The translations under genes and the position numbers were made by a program. From NCBI GenBank assembly GCA_017512745.1, contig JAFWEV010000046.1, forward strand, positions 1-64,000: a stretch of 64,000 bases of DNA, in the 5' to 3' direction. Shown here piece by piece: positions 55,199-63,051 of the stretch (its first letter is position 1; each line of letters starts with the position of its first letter). Source of the DNA: Oscillospiraceae bacterium (lineage in GTDB: Bacteria; Bacillota; Clostridia; Oscillospirales; Ruminococcaceae). The notes beneath the pieces are model-generated. The model was not told the DNA's origin, did no database searches, and was given only the letters and a program-made list of their open reading frames with translations.

Positions 55199-55245
55199 GC
55201 TGTGCTGTGATCACAGAATAACAACAAGAGAGAAGATACTGACAG

Positions 55246-56211
55246 ATGGTACGATCCGACAGGCAAAAAACAATACTCGTTACCGGAGCGGCTGGTTTCA
55301 TAGGCAGCAACCTCTGCGCTGCTCTTCTTGAAGCAGGCAACAGAGTTATCGGAGTCGATAATCTGTATTCCGGGATGAGAGAAAATGTAGCGGCATTCGA
55401 ATGCTATGCTGATTTCAGGTTTATTGAACAGGACGTATGTGAGTTCTTCGAACCCGGAGAGCCTGTTGACGAGATATACCATCTTGCATGTCCTGCGAGC
55501 CCATCATACTATCAGCAGGATCCGATATATACCGCGAGGACATGTTTTATAGGATCTCTTAATATGCTGGAACTGGCAAAAGCAAATAATGCCAGGATTC
55601 TGTTGACCAGCACAAGTGAGGTGTACGGAGATCCTCTGGAACACCCGCAGAAAGAGACATATTGGGGCAACGTAAACCCGGATGGCATCAGATCGTGTTA
55701 CGATGAGGGAAAACGAATTTCCGAAACGCTTTTCTTTGATCATGCCAGACAGAACGGAACCGATATACGGGTAGTCAGGATCTTCAACACGTACGGTCCG
55801 AAGATGAAGGAAGATGACGGCAGAGTAATATCCAACCTCGTCCTTCAGGCATTGAAAGAAGAACCGATGACGATCAATGGCGACGGGTCTCAGACAAGAA
55901 GCTTCTGCTATGTGGACGATACGGTCAGAGGACTTATGGCCATGATGGCAAACGATTCCTTCATTGGACCTGTAAATATAGGTAATCCGGAAGAAGTGAC
56001 CGTGATCCAGTTTGCCGATACAATAAAAAAACTGACCGGATCGGGATCAGAGAAGGTGTTCGGGGAAATACCCGAAGACGACCCAGTAAGGCGGAGACCG
56101 GACATATCCGTTGCATTTGAAAAGCTCGGCTGGAAGCCTGCTATAAATCTTGAAGAGGGGCTTTGCAAAACCATCGCATATTTCTCGGAAAGAATTGAAA
56201 AGAGCAAATAA
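55246..56211 (+). CDS. UDP-glucuronate decarboxylase-like (UDP-xylose synthase) SDR
   Basis: A 321-residue extended short-chain dehydrogenase. It shows TGAAGFIGSN (NAD binding), STSEVYGDPLEHPQ, the catalytic CYDEGKRISE (YxxxK), IFNTYGPKM and NGDGSQTRSFCYVDD. WGNVNPDGIRSCYDEGKR is characteristic of UXS enzymes, which make UDP-xylose from UDP-glucuronate; related epimerases are possible. It is likely to supply a sugar donor for the surface polymer. It follows the fibre operon by 47 bases and ends at a hairpin. Confidence 0.82.
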   Translation: MVRSDRQKTILVTGAAGFIGSNLCAALLEAGNRVIGVDNLYSGMRENVAAFECYADFRFIEQDVCEFFEPGEPVDEIYHLACPASPSYYQQDPIYTARTCFIGSLNMLELAKANNARILLTSTSEVYGDPLEHPQKETYWGNVNPDGIRSCYDEGKRISETLFFDHARQNGTDIRVVRIFNTYGPKMKEDDGRVISNLVLQALKEEPMTINGDGSQTRSFCYVDDTVRGLMAMMANDSFIGPVNIGNPEEVTVIQFADTIKKLTGSGSEKVFGEIPEDDPVRRRPDISVAFEKLGWKPAINLEEGLCKTIAYFSERIEKSK

Positions 56212-56230
56212 AATCAAAAGTAGTAATGAA

Positions 56231-56254
56231 GAGGTCTGTGCTGCCACAGACCTC
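56231..56254 (+). terminator. Terminator-like hairpin
   Basis: A perfect 10-bp stem (GAGGTCTGTG, 56231-56240, with 56245-56254) and a 4-base loop follow the decarboxylase gene. Only a weak T-rich tract (ATTGTATATATT) comes after it. Confidence 0.65.
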
Positions 56255-56264
56255 ATTGTATATA

Positions 56265-56347
56265 TTGGGATGAGTCGGATAAACTCGATGTATAATTGAG
56301 ATAAAGATATAGAAGAGTATTGTAAGGGAACAATGGAAAAACGATGA
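56265..56347 (+). promoter_or_regulatory. Candidate promoter and four-codon leader ORF before tagD
   Basis: TATAAT lies at 56291-56296; the best -35 (TTGGGA, 56265-56270) is 20 bases away, so the assignment is weak. The ribosome-binding site AAGGGA (56324-56329) is closest to an ATG at 56333 that encodes only M-E-K-R before TGA (56345-56347). That TGA overlaps the tagD ATG at 56344 (ATGA), which would couple tagD translation to the mini-ORF. Confidence 0.4.
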
Positions 56348-56742
56348 AAACGGTGATTACATACGGTACATTTGACCTTTTGCACTACGGTCACGTTCTG
56401 CTTCTGAAAAGAGCAAGAGCTTTGGGCGACAGACTGATAGTAGGTCTCTCTACAGATGAATTCAATGAAAAAGAAAAAGGGAAACACACATATATTCCAT
56501 ATGAACAGCGAAAAGAGCTCCTTTGCGAGTTAAAAAGCGTGGATCTTGTCATCCCAGAAACGACGTGGGAACAGAAAGCCGAAGATATTGTGAAGTATAA
56601 TGCGGATATATTTGTGATGGGTGATGACTGGAAGGGTAAATTTGATTTCCTTTCGGAGCTCGGTGTCGAGGTCGTATACCTTCCCAGGACTCCGGAGATC
56701 AGCTCCAGCACAATAAAGGCCGGAATGGGAGACCATAATTAG
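56344..56742 (+). CDS. tagD: Glycerol-3-phosphate cytidylyltransferase
   Basis: At 132 residues it has the usual TagD length. It shows YGTFDLLHYGH (His14 and His17 of the HxGH nucleotide motif), GDDWKGKFDFL and the C-terminal EISSSTIK (ISTTxI-type). It makes CDP-glycerol from CTP and glycerol 3-phosphate, the donor for glycerol-phosphate wall polymers. A second cytidylyltransferase domain is fused to a methyltransferase at 46.4-48.4 kb. The roughly 250 bases after this gene hold no feature I can support. Confidence 0.92.
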   Translation: MKTVITYGTFDLLHYGHVLLLKRARALGDRLIVGLSTDEFNEKEKGKHTYIPYEQRKELLCELKSVDLVIPETTWEQKAEDIVKYNADIFVMGDDWKGKFDFLSELGVEVVYLPRTPEISSSTIKAGMGDHN

Positions 56743-56994
56743 ACAAAGCCGTTTCATAGCGGTTTCCGCAGACGTTGAAACTGTTACGGATGCAAACAGG
56801 AAGATATATCAGTAATTAATAAGATCCGGAACCGGCATTCTGAAGATGCCCGACCGGATTCATTTTGTGTGTTGAAAAACGGAATAGATATATCAGTTTT
56901 TGCAAAGTGAAGATATACTATTTATCAGAACCGGAAACACAGACCGTCTGGTCATCCGGCTGTGAGAAACAGAGAAACAAAACTGGAGTTCATT

Positions 56995-58047
56995 ATGCAA
57001 GTAACGATCCTTATTTTATCCGGAATAGTACTTTTTGCAGTCAGCATTCTGGCGTTCATAATCCTGTTCACAAAGCAGCAGAAAGTTATCGTACCGGCTA
57101 TAGGCATAATACTCGGCATAGCTGCTATAGCAGGGGCGTGGGTCCTCGGAAGCAGAGGTATGCAGATCGCACCGTTTACGCCAAGTAAGAAGCCTGCGGC
57201 GGGAGACATCCCCACATACACTGTCGGAGAAACATGGACCGTTGAAGGCCAGTGGATGCTCACGATCGTGGATATCAAGGAAACTGAGTACCGGAGCGAA
57301 TTTGAGGACTGGGATCCGGACATAGTATACGAAGTGGACTATCAGTATACGAATCTCGGATATGAGCGCGACAATTCAAACGGCATCTATTTCTACCTCG
57401 ACTATTCCGGAACAGATGCTAAAGGCATGGAAACAAAGTATTATTCGGGGAATACCGCATATTTCCCGAAAACCACACCTGTCGGAGCTACCTGCTATGC
57501 CCAGAACTTTATTGCCGTATCAGAGCGCGGACCGGTGACTTTCGATGTGCTGGAATACGGTTCGGACGGGACCGCCTACAGAGCGAGATTTATCGCAGAT
57601 CCCGATTCCCCGAGATCTGAGGTCGACATCCCCAAAATAGAGATCAATGACGAGCCGCTCAAAGTCGGAGAGACCTGGACTGTCGACGGGCAGTGGAATC
57701 TCACCATCAATGCGGTCACCGAAACGACTGAAAGAAACAATTACAGCGAGCTTAACCCCGAGAAGGTATATATAATCGATTACACATACGAGAACATAGG
57801 GTATAAGGACAATTACGGGCTGTATCTGTATCTCGACGGATGCATTGTGGATTCCACGGGGCTGATGGGATACTCGTATCCCGTAGGAGTCGACAGCTAT
57901 CCCGCTACACTGCAGCCGGGAGAAGTATGCCACGCACAGACTGCAGTCGGACTGGATCATGCGGGAAATTTCAGAATATATATGAATGAGTATGATGATT
58001 CCAATGACGGAACGCAAAAGCAGGTCTTTTTGATAGAGACGGAATGA
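56995..58047 (+). CDS. Membrane protein with two tandem extracellular beta domains (DUF4352-like)
   Basis: ATG 56995 (350 residues) has CTGGAG upstream; a GTG at 56962 is less likely. Two hydrophobic helices (about 3-24 and 30-50) are followed by two homologous domains of about 130 residues, opening with YTVGETWTVEGQWMLTI and LKVGETWTVDGQWNLTI. Each contains IVYEVDYQYTNLGY- or VYIIDYTYENIGY-like strands and ends with a Pro-Gly-Glu-x-Cys-x-Ala-Gln segment. The fold resembles DUF4352/telokin-like immunoprotective domains; the function is unknown. It is followed after 25 bases by an oxidoreductase gene, with no obvious functional link. Confidence 0.72.
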   Translation: MQVTILILSGIVLFAVSILAFIILFTKQQKVIVPAIGIILGIAAIAGAWVLGSRGMQIAPFTPSKKPAAGDIPTYTVGETWTVEGQWMLTIVDIKETEYRSEFEDWDPDIVYEVDYQYTNLGYERDNSNGIYFYLDYSGTDAKGMETKYYSGNTAYFPKTTPVGATCYAQNFIAVSERGPVTFDVLEYGSDGTAYRARFIADPDSPRSEVDIPKIEINDEPLKVGETWTVDGQWNLTINAVTETTERNNYSELNPEKVYIIDYTYENIGYKDNYGLYLYLDGCIVDSTGLMGYSYPVGVDSYPATLQPGEVCHAQTAVGLDHAGNFRIYMNEYDDSNDGTQKQVFLIETE

Positions 58048-58072
58048 CAGTGAATATCCGGAGAAAAGAATT

Positions 58073-59044
58073 ATGAGCGGATTCAGAGTAGGGATCGTAG
58101 GGTCCGGGAACATAGCCGGCAGATTTATTAAGGAAGTTCCCTTTGCAAAGGAAGAGATAACGGTCACTTACATATATAATCCGAGGATCTCGAGCGCCGA
58201 GAGGTTCTGCAGAGAACACGGCATCGGGACCCCTTCGGATGACATCGGCGCAATGCTGGATAACGCAGATATAGTGTATATCGCGTCCCCGCACGAAACG
58301 CACTACGGGTACGCGAAAAAAGCGCTTCTGGCGGGCAGAAACGTCCTGTGTGAGAAACCGATGACCTTCAGGAAGGAAGAGGCGGAAGAATTGTTTTTGA
58401 TCGCAAAGGAAAGAGATCTTGTTCTCATGGAAGCGATCAAAACATCCTATTGCCCAGGTTTCCTCAGACTGTGCGAACTTGCAGCCAGCGGTGTCGTTGG
58501 AGAGATAATAGATGTCGATTCGAGTTTTGTGAGAGGTGCTCCTGAAACCAGCAAAATATGGAAGGATACGGAAAACGGCGGTTCGTTCCCCGAACTATCA
58601 TCGTACACACTTCTTCCCATAGTGAGGTTCCTCGGTACAGACGGACTCAAGTATCGTTTTGAAAGCCTTTTTACAGATAACGGAATAGATCTGTACACAA
58701 AGGCTTACTTCTCGAACGGAAAAGCCCTCGGCCTCTCAAAGACAGGCCTCGGAGGTGAGGCGGAGGGAACGCTCATCCTCACCGGCACGAAGGGATATAT
58801 AAAGGTCAGCCCTCCGTGGTGGCATACGGAAACGATCGAGGTATACGTTGCGGGAGAAGGCACTCAGAAATACTATGTCCCATATCCGGGCGACGGTCTC
58901 AGAACAGAAATAGATGAAATGACTGCAAGGATCAGTGACAAAGATCACAGACTCATCGGTATTACAGAAAATGAATCATGTACACTGGCAGAGATAATAG
59001 AAAAATTCTTTGCATTCAGAAAATGTCGGACAGCGGAAGGCTGA
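58073..59044 (+). CDS. Gfo/Idh/MocA-family oxidoreductase
   Basis: A 323-residue NAD(P)-dependent oxidoreductase. The N-terminal Rossmann fold begins VGIVGSGNIAGRFIKE; CEKPMTF is the EKP motif with the catalytic Lys. The C-terminal alpha/beta domain binds the sugar or cyclitol substrate. The family oxidises or reduces sugars and sugar derivatives; the specific substrate cannot be inferred. GGAG lies 9 bases before the ATG. A strong terminator follows. Confidence 0.87.
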   Translation: MSGFRVGIVGSGNIAGRFIKEVPFAKEEITVTYIYNPRISSAERFCREHGIGTPSDDIGAMLDNADIVYIASPHETHYGYAKKALLAGRNVLCEKPMTFRKEEAEELFLIAKERDLVLMEAIKTSYCPGFLRLCELAASGVVGEIIDVDSSFVRGAPETSKIWKDTENGGSFPELSSYTLLPIVRFLGTDGLKYRFESLFTDNGIDLYTKAYFSNGKALGLSKTGLGGEAEGTLILTGTKGYIKVSPPWWHTETIEVYVAGEGTQKYYVPYPGDGLRTEIDEMTARISDKDHRLIGITENESCTLAEIIEKFFAFRKCRTAEG

Positions 59045-59078
59045 TCTGCGGCCGGCAATAAGGACCATCAGACGGTCA

Positions 59079-59111
59079 ACTCTCCGAACAGATGTTTCGG
59101 GGAGTTTTTTT
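59079..59111 (+). terminator. Rho-independent terminator
   Basis: ACTCTCCGAA (59079-59088) pairs with TTCGGGGAGT (59096-59105, one G-T pair) and runs into seven Ts. Confidence 0.9.
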
Positions 59112-59249
59112 CCTAAAATACGGAATCGGATATGCAAAGAATAACCTGGCGATTCCAAAATACAGTTACGATCGGGAGCTGCCGAGTTACAAAAAACAAT
59201 GGCGATTTTGGTAAAAAGTTAGAATTTGGATACCCTGTCTTAAGGTTCA

Positions 59250-59296
59250 TTGACCACTATTTTAGGGTGGGGTATATTGGTATTACATGTTAACAT
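59250..59296 (+). promoter_or_regulatory. Promoter and candidate operator of the SIS-YjbQ operon
   Basis: TTGACC (59250-59255) and TATATT (59273-59278) are exactly 17 bases apart. A perfect 10-bp palindrome, ATGTTAACAT (59287-59296), begins 8 bases after the -10 box, over or just past the expected start of transcription, and may bind a regulator. The leader to the first gene is about 85 bases. The rest of 59112-59369 shows no known riboswitch motif, including no thiamine (THI-box) core. Confidence 0.75.
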
Positions 59297-59369
59297 TACT
59301 GCATTATGGCCTTGTGCCGGAAGCGGTTTTTCAAGATACATGTCAGAAATCTTTTAGGAGGATTCAGAA

Positions 59370-60566
59370 GTGGATAAAAACAAATTCACAAGTCCGATCC
59401 GCGAAGAAGTCCTGAGTCTTTTTGAACAGGTCGATGTCACAACGGAGCGCTGTTTTGACAGCGAGAAACTCAAAAATCTCATGTCCATAGCAGAGATCTT
59501 TGACGTCCGCAAGATCATCGTCACTGGTGCGGGAGATTCATGGGTGGCAGGCGGAGCAATGCTACCGGTCATGGAAAAGTACTGCGACGCAATGAGCGTC
59601 CAGGTATACAATCCGATCCAGTTCTCACGCTTTGTTACAAAGGGAGATATAGGTATCGGAGAGCCGAACAGCCCCCTCATCATCGGGATCAGCGTAGGCG
59701 GCGGCACGGCGAGAGTCGCGGAAGTTCTTGAGAAGGCTAACGCGCTCGGAGCATGTTCGATGCTTATCACCAACAATCCCGAATCAAGATGCGCAAAGAT
59801 CGCAAAGAAGGTATTTGACGTAGAGACGCCGGCATTCCCATATGACAAGATGCCGCATCCGAACATCAGATCATACTTTGCATCCCTTACGGCGCTTGCA
59901 GCGGTCTCCTGCAGATTCGGTCATGTCAGAGGACTCCTCCCTCCGACAGCCAAAGAAGAATTCAAGAAGGCTATCAAGGACTATGTAGAGTCCTGGAAGC
60001 CCGTATTCGACGACATCGACGAGCAGATGTTCGATCTCGCAAAGACATGGTGCAGATTCGAGAAATTCGACTTCCTCGGCGTAGAGACACAGCTTTACTC
60101 AACGATCTTCGGACTCGAGAAGTTCTATGAGAGCTGCGGAACGCTCTGCAACTATGACGATCCGGAAGACTGGTGCCATATCGACTATCTGTGCAAGGAT
60201 CCTGAGACTATCGGAACAATATTCCATATCGACAAGGATTCCCCGTCTCTTTCAAGAACGATCGAGACGATCAATTCCGCAGTACATATCGGTCGCCCGA
60301 CTCTCGTGGTCACAAACTCCGATGCGGAGTTCCCGGAAGGAGCGGTAGTATGCCGCATCCCGAAGGCACCGGAGGGTTACGAGTGGGTAACACCTATGAT
60401 GGAATACATCCCGGATGCGCTTCTGGCGGGTTACTGCGCCACACTCGGCGGAAGAAAGAATTTCGTCCAGTACGATCCGATGACGAAGGAATTCGACATG
60501 GAGAGCCTGCACTCCCGGAAGGGTGCCATGACGATCGGTACTTCAGAAGTGCAGATCCATGTTTAA
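59370..60566 (+). CDS. SIS-domain sugar-phosphate enzyme, paralogue 1
   Basis: A 398-residue protein starting at GTG 59370, with AGGAGG 8 bases upstream. The sugar-phosphate site shows VTGAGDSW and GISVGGGTARVAEVL. Glu254 (KFYE) and His270 (PEDWCH) are 16 residues apart, the same spacing as the catalytic Glu/His of GlmS isomerase and of FraB-type deglycases (from memory), so catalysis on a phosphosugar is likely. There is no glutaminase or CBS domain. It is the first gene of a six-gene cluster; the next starts 18 bases later. Codon choice is biased (AAG, ATC, CTC) like the glycolytic genes, suggesting high expression. Confidence 0.85.
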   Translation: MDKNKFTSPIREEVLSLFEQVDVTTERCFDSEKLKNLMSIAEIFDVRKIIVTGAGDSWVAGGAMLPVMEKYCDAMSVQVYNPIQFSRFVTKGDIGIGEPNSPLIIGISVGGGTARVAEVLEKANALGACSMLITNNPESRCAKIAKKVFDVETPAFPYDKMPHPNIRSYFASLTALAAVSCRFGHVRGLLPPTAKEEFKKAIKDYVESWKPVFDDIDEQMFDLAKTWCRFEKFDFLGVETQLYSTIFGLEKFYESCGTLCNYDDPEDWCHIDYLCKDPETIGTIFHIDKDSPSLSRTIETINSAVHIGRPTLVVTNSDAEFPEGAVVCRIPKAPEGYEWVTPMMEYIPDALLAGYCATLGGRKNFVQYDPMTKEFDMESLHSRKGAMTIGTSEVQIHV

Positions 60567-60584
60567 GCCGGAAGGAGCAGCACA

Positions 60585-60989
60585 ATGTTATATACAAGAG
60601 AAATAGAGACAGAGCTCAACGGAGTGCCGTCCATCACGGCGGAAGTCAATGAGATAGTCAAGGAAAGCGGAGTCAAAGAAGGACTCTGCATAGTCACTGT
60701 TCCGGAGGGCACATGCGGACTCTGCATCACATCATTCTGGGACAAGCGCGGACTCTATGATCTCCTCGATGAGATCGGCCGCAATATCCCGAACAGAGTA
60801 AGCTACAAGAACCAGGAATCACCGCATGATGCATCGGGAAGAGTAAAGTCCGCGATGATGGGAACATCCAAAGCGCTCATCATCCACGAGGGCAAACTCA
60901 TCCTTGGTTCAAGCCAGGGACTGGTATTTATGGAATTCGACGGGCCGCGCAAGCGCACGTTCCAGGTCGAGATCGTTGAGAAGGCATAA
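60585..60989 (+). CDS. YjbQ/UPF0047-family protein, paralogue 1 (divergent active site)
   Basis: A 134-residue protein. The family fold is clear from LCIVTVPEGTCGLCIT, GKLILGSSQG and MEFDGPRKR. Canonical members have three conserved His; here their positions read Glu41 (VPEGT), Asn76 (YKNQE) and Arg86 (GRVKSA), so it is unlikely to be active alone. E. coli YjbQ can substitute for thiamine-phosphate synthase, but the family's true reaction is unsettled. AAGGAG lies 8 bases before the ATG. It lies between a SIS gene and a second YjbQ gene. Confidence 0.85.
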   Translation: MLYTREIETELNGVPSITAEVNEIVKESGVKEGLCIVTVPEGTCGLCITSFWDKRGLYDLLDEIGRNIPNRVSYKNQESPHDASGRVKSAMMGTSKALIIHEGKLILGSSQGLVFMEFDGPRKRTFQVEIVEKA

Positions 60990-61001
60990 GGAGGCAGAGA
61001 G

Positions 61002-61403
61002 ATGTATCTTGCAAAAAGATCTGTAAATACAGTTTATATGGGCATGCATGACATCACTGCCGACGTCAGGGAAGAACTCGCGAAGAGCGGGGTGAAGAAC
61101 GGAATACTTCATGTTTCCATGCTTCACTCAACGGCAGGACTCGTAGTATGCGCAAAGGACGAAGCGAGCCGCAGGGACGTTATGGCGGCTATCGAGCGCA
61201 TGGTCCCGACAAGAGTGGATTTCAAACACCGTGAGACTGCATCCGATGCAGGAGGTCACGTCAAGACGGCGCTGACCAACTCACAGATATCCTTTATAGT
61301 CGAAGACGGAAAACTCGCGATCGGCGACGGTCAGGCTATTGTCTTCGCAGAATACGACGGCCCGCGTCCGCGCGCATTCTATGTCAGCGTCATCGAGGGC
61401 TAA
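61002..61403 (+). CDS. YjbQ/UPF0047-family protein, paralogue 2 (canonical histidines)
   Basis: A 133-residue protein starting 12 bases after paralogue 1 behind AAGGAGG. It retains His42 (MLHSTAGL), His76 (FKHRE) and His86 (GGHVKTA), plus the GKLAIGDGQ and FAEYDGPRPR blocks, so it is the likely catalytic member of the three. Its function in this pathway is unknown. Confidence 0.87.
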   Translation: MYLAKRSVNTVYMGMHDITADVREELAKSGVKNGILHVSMLHSTAGLVVCAKDEASRRDVMAAIERMVPTRVDFKHRETASDAGGHVKTALTNSQISFIVEDGKLAIGDGQAIVFAEYDGPRPRAFYVSVIEG

Positions 61404-61421
61404 AGAGAAAGGACAGAAACT

Positions 61422-62588
61422 ATGGATAAAGAAGCCAGATTACATTCTCTGAAACGCCAGTGTTTCAGTATCCCGGACCTCTGCGAGACCCAGATAGCAG
61501 GTGTAAAGAAGGGACTTGAGAACACGATCCCGAAGGATGTTCTCAAGAATATCCGCCGCGTCATCATCACAGGATGCGGAGACTCCTATCTTGCAGGCAT
61601 AATCGCGGTTCCGGCTTTCAAGCACTATGTCAGCGCGTTCGGAAATCACTTCTCCTGCGAGCGCTGCATAGATGTAGCAAGAAATTATCCCTTTGATCCG
61701 AAATATGCGGCAGCAACACTTGTTGTTGCGGTCAGCGCATCGGGCGGACCGAAGAGAGTCACGGAAGCTCTGAAGCGCGCAAACGCAAAGGGATGCCACA
61801 CTCTCGTAGTCACAAACAGACCCGAGTCTCTTGCGGCCCAGGAGGCCAAATACAACATCATAGTGGGAACTCCCGCAACGGATTTCTCCACTCCGGGACT
61901 CAGAAACTACTACGCTTCCCTCATGGGACTCTTTGCGCTCGCGGCATATATGGGCGAGGCAAAGGGACTCTCTCCCGAAGGTTCCGTCGATAAGCTGTTC
62001 GATGCCATAAGAGAGTTCACAAAGGCATACGAAGAGAAGTTTGACTATATGGACAAGATCGCTCTCGATGTCGCCACCAAGTGGAAGGATCTCGACAAGT
62101 TCGAGAGTATCGGCGACGACGTCAACTGGGCAACGGCATACTTTATCGGAGCAAAATTCGTGGAGTGCGCAGGTCTCATGTGCCCGACGATGGACTCCGA
62201 GGACTGGTGCCATGTCAACTACTTCGCGCATGATTCTAGATATATCGGAACGATAGTCGTAGCCGAGAAGGATGCTCCGGACAGATCCAGAGTCTGTGAG
62301 ACGGTCCATCAGGCGAGAAACGTCGCGCGTCCGACATTCGTTACGGCAGACTGCCCGATCGAAGAGTTCGGGATCACCGATGAGGGCGTGGATTACTGCG
62401 AAGTACCGAAAGCACCCGAAGGATTCGCATTCCTTTCCCCAATGCTCAATTACATCCCCGGTTCACTCGTAGCAGACTACATTGCGGACTTCTGCGATGA
62501 GGTTTACTTCAGAAAACCGGATGCGCCGCAGAACAACACACCGATCGGAACGACGATCAGCACAAGCAATATCGAGGTGGTAGACTGA
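61422..62588 (+). CDS. SIS-domain sugar-phosphate enzyme, paralogue 2
   Basis: A 388-residue paralogue of the first SIS protein in the operon. It shows ITGCGDSYLAGI, VSASGGPKRVTEAL, and the same Glu/His pair: Glu248 (KFVE) and His264 (SEDWCH), 16 apart. Shared segments (EDWCH, VPKAPEGF-like ending, TIGTS-like tail) show the two arose by duplication. SIS enzymes are dimers, so a heterodimer is possible. AAAGGA precedes the ATG. The TGA overlaps the ATG of the third YjbQ gene, giving translational coupling. Confidence 0.86.
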   Translation: MDKEARLHSLKRQCFSIPDLCETQIAGVKKGLENTIPKDVLKNIRRVIITGCGDSYLAGIIAVPAFKHYVSAFGNHFSCERCIDVARNYPFDPKYAAATLVVAVSASGGPKRVTEALKRANAKGCHTLVVTNRPESLAAQEAKYNIIVGTPATDFSTPGLRNYYASLMGLFALAAYMGEAKGLSPEGSVDKLFDAIREFTKAYEEKFDYMDKIALDVATKWKDLDKFESIGDDVNWATAYFIGAKFVECAGLMCPTMDSEDWCHVNYFAHDSRYIGTIVVAEKDAPDRSRVCETVHQARNVARPTFVTADCPIEEFGITDEGVDYCEVPKAPEGFAFLSPMLNYIPGSLVADYIADFCDEVYFRKPDAPQNNTPIGTTISTSNIEVVD

Positions 62589-62983
62589 TGATCACTAAGA
62601 AGATATCAACAGGAAAAGCCGGACTGTTCGGCATCACCGACGAGGTTAAAGAGGCAGTAAAGGCCAGCGGCATAAAGGAAGGACTCTGCGTAGTCTATGT
62701 TCCCGCTGAGGACTGCGGACTGATGGTCACATCTCTTTCTGATGAGAAGATCCATGAGGACATCTTTGACGATTATGAGCGCATTTTCCCCGCACACAAC
62801 AAACAGTTCTTCAAGGGAGACCTCGATGAGGGATCCGCGCACGCGAAGAGCGCGGTCACGGGTGTATCTGTAGACGTGGCGATCCATGACGGAGAGGCTG
62901 TTTTCGGGGAAGGTCAGGGGCTGTTCCTTGCGGACTTTGACGGACTCAAAGCGGAACGCGAATATTTCGTGAAGTGCATCTGA
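62588..62983 (+). CDS. YjbQ/UPF0047-family protein, paralogue 3 (partly divergent active site)
   Basis: A 131-residue protein, start overlapping the preceding stop (TGATG) with GAGGTGG upstream. The family blocks are LCVVYVPAEDCGLMVT, EAVFGEGQG and LADFDGL. Of the three conserved His only His85 (SAHAKSA) remains; the first reads Ala40 and the second lies in FFKGD. It could share a mixed active site with the canonical paralogue. Confidence 0.84.
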   Translation: MITKKISTGKAGLFGITDEVKEAVKASGIKEGLCVVYVPAEDCGLMVTSLSDEKIHEDIFDDYERIFPAHNKQFFKGDLDEGSAHAKSAVTGVSVDVAIHDGEAVFGEGQGLFLADFDGLKAEREYFVKCI

Positions 62984-63003
62984 CCGGTCGTACGGTAAAA
63001 ACC

Positions 63004-63029
63004 GAGGACCGGCGATAAAGCCGGTCCTC
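63004..63029 (+). terminator. Intercistronic hairpin (weak terminator or processing site)
   Basis: A perfect 10-bp stem, GAGGACCGGC (63004-63013) with 63020-63029, has a 6-base loop and is followed by TTGATTT. With such a broken T tract it probably reduces rather than stops transcription into the kinase-like gene. Confidence 0.6.
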
Positions 63030-63051
63030 TTGATTTAAAAGGAAAAAACAT

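Noticed and set aside
59112-59369. A thiamine riboswitch or other known riboswitch upstream of the SIS-YjbQ operon
   Set aside because: No THI-box core or other known aptamer signature is visible; the leader after the promoter is only about 85 bases.
59370-62588. SIS proteins as GlmS or arabinose-5-phosphate isomerase
   Set aside because: No glutaminase domain, no CBS domains and only one recognisable SIS motif set per half; size and context fit deglycase-like proteins better.
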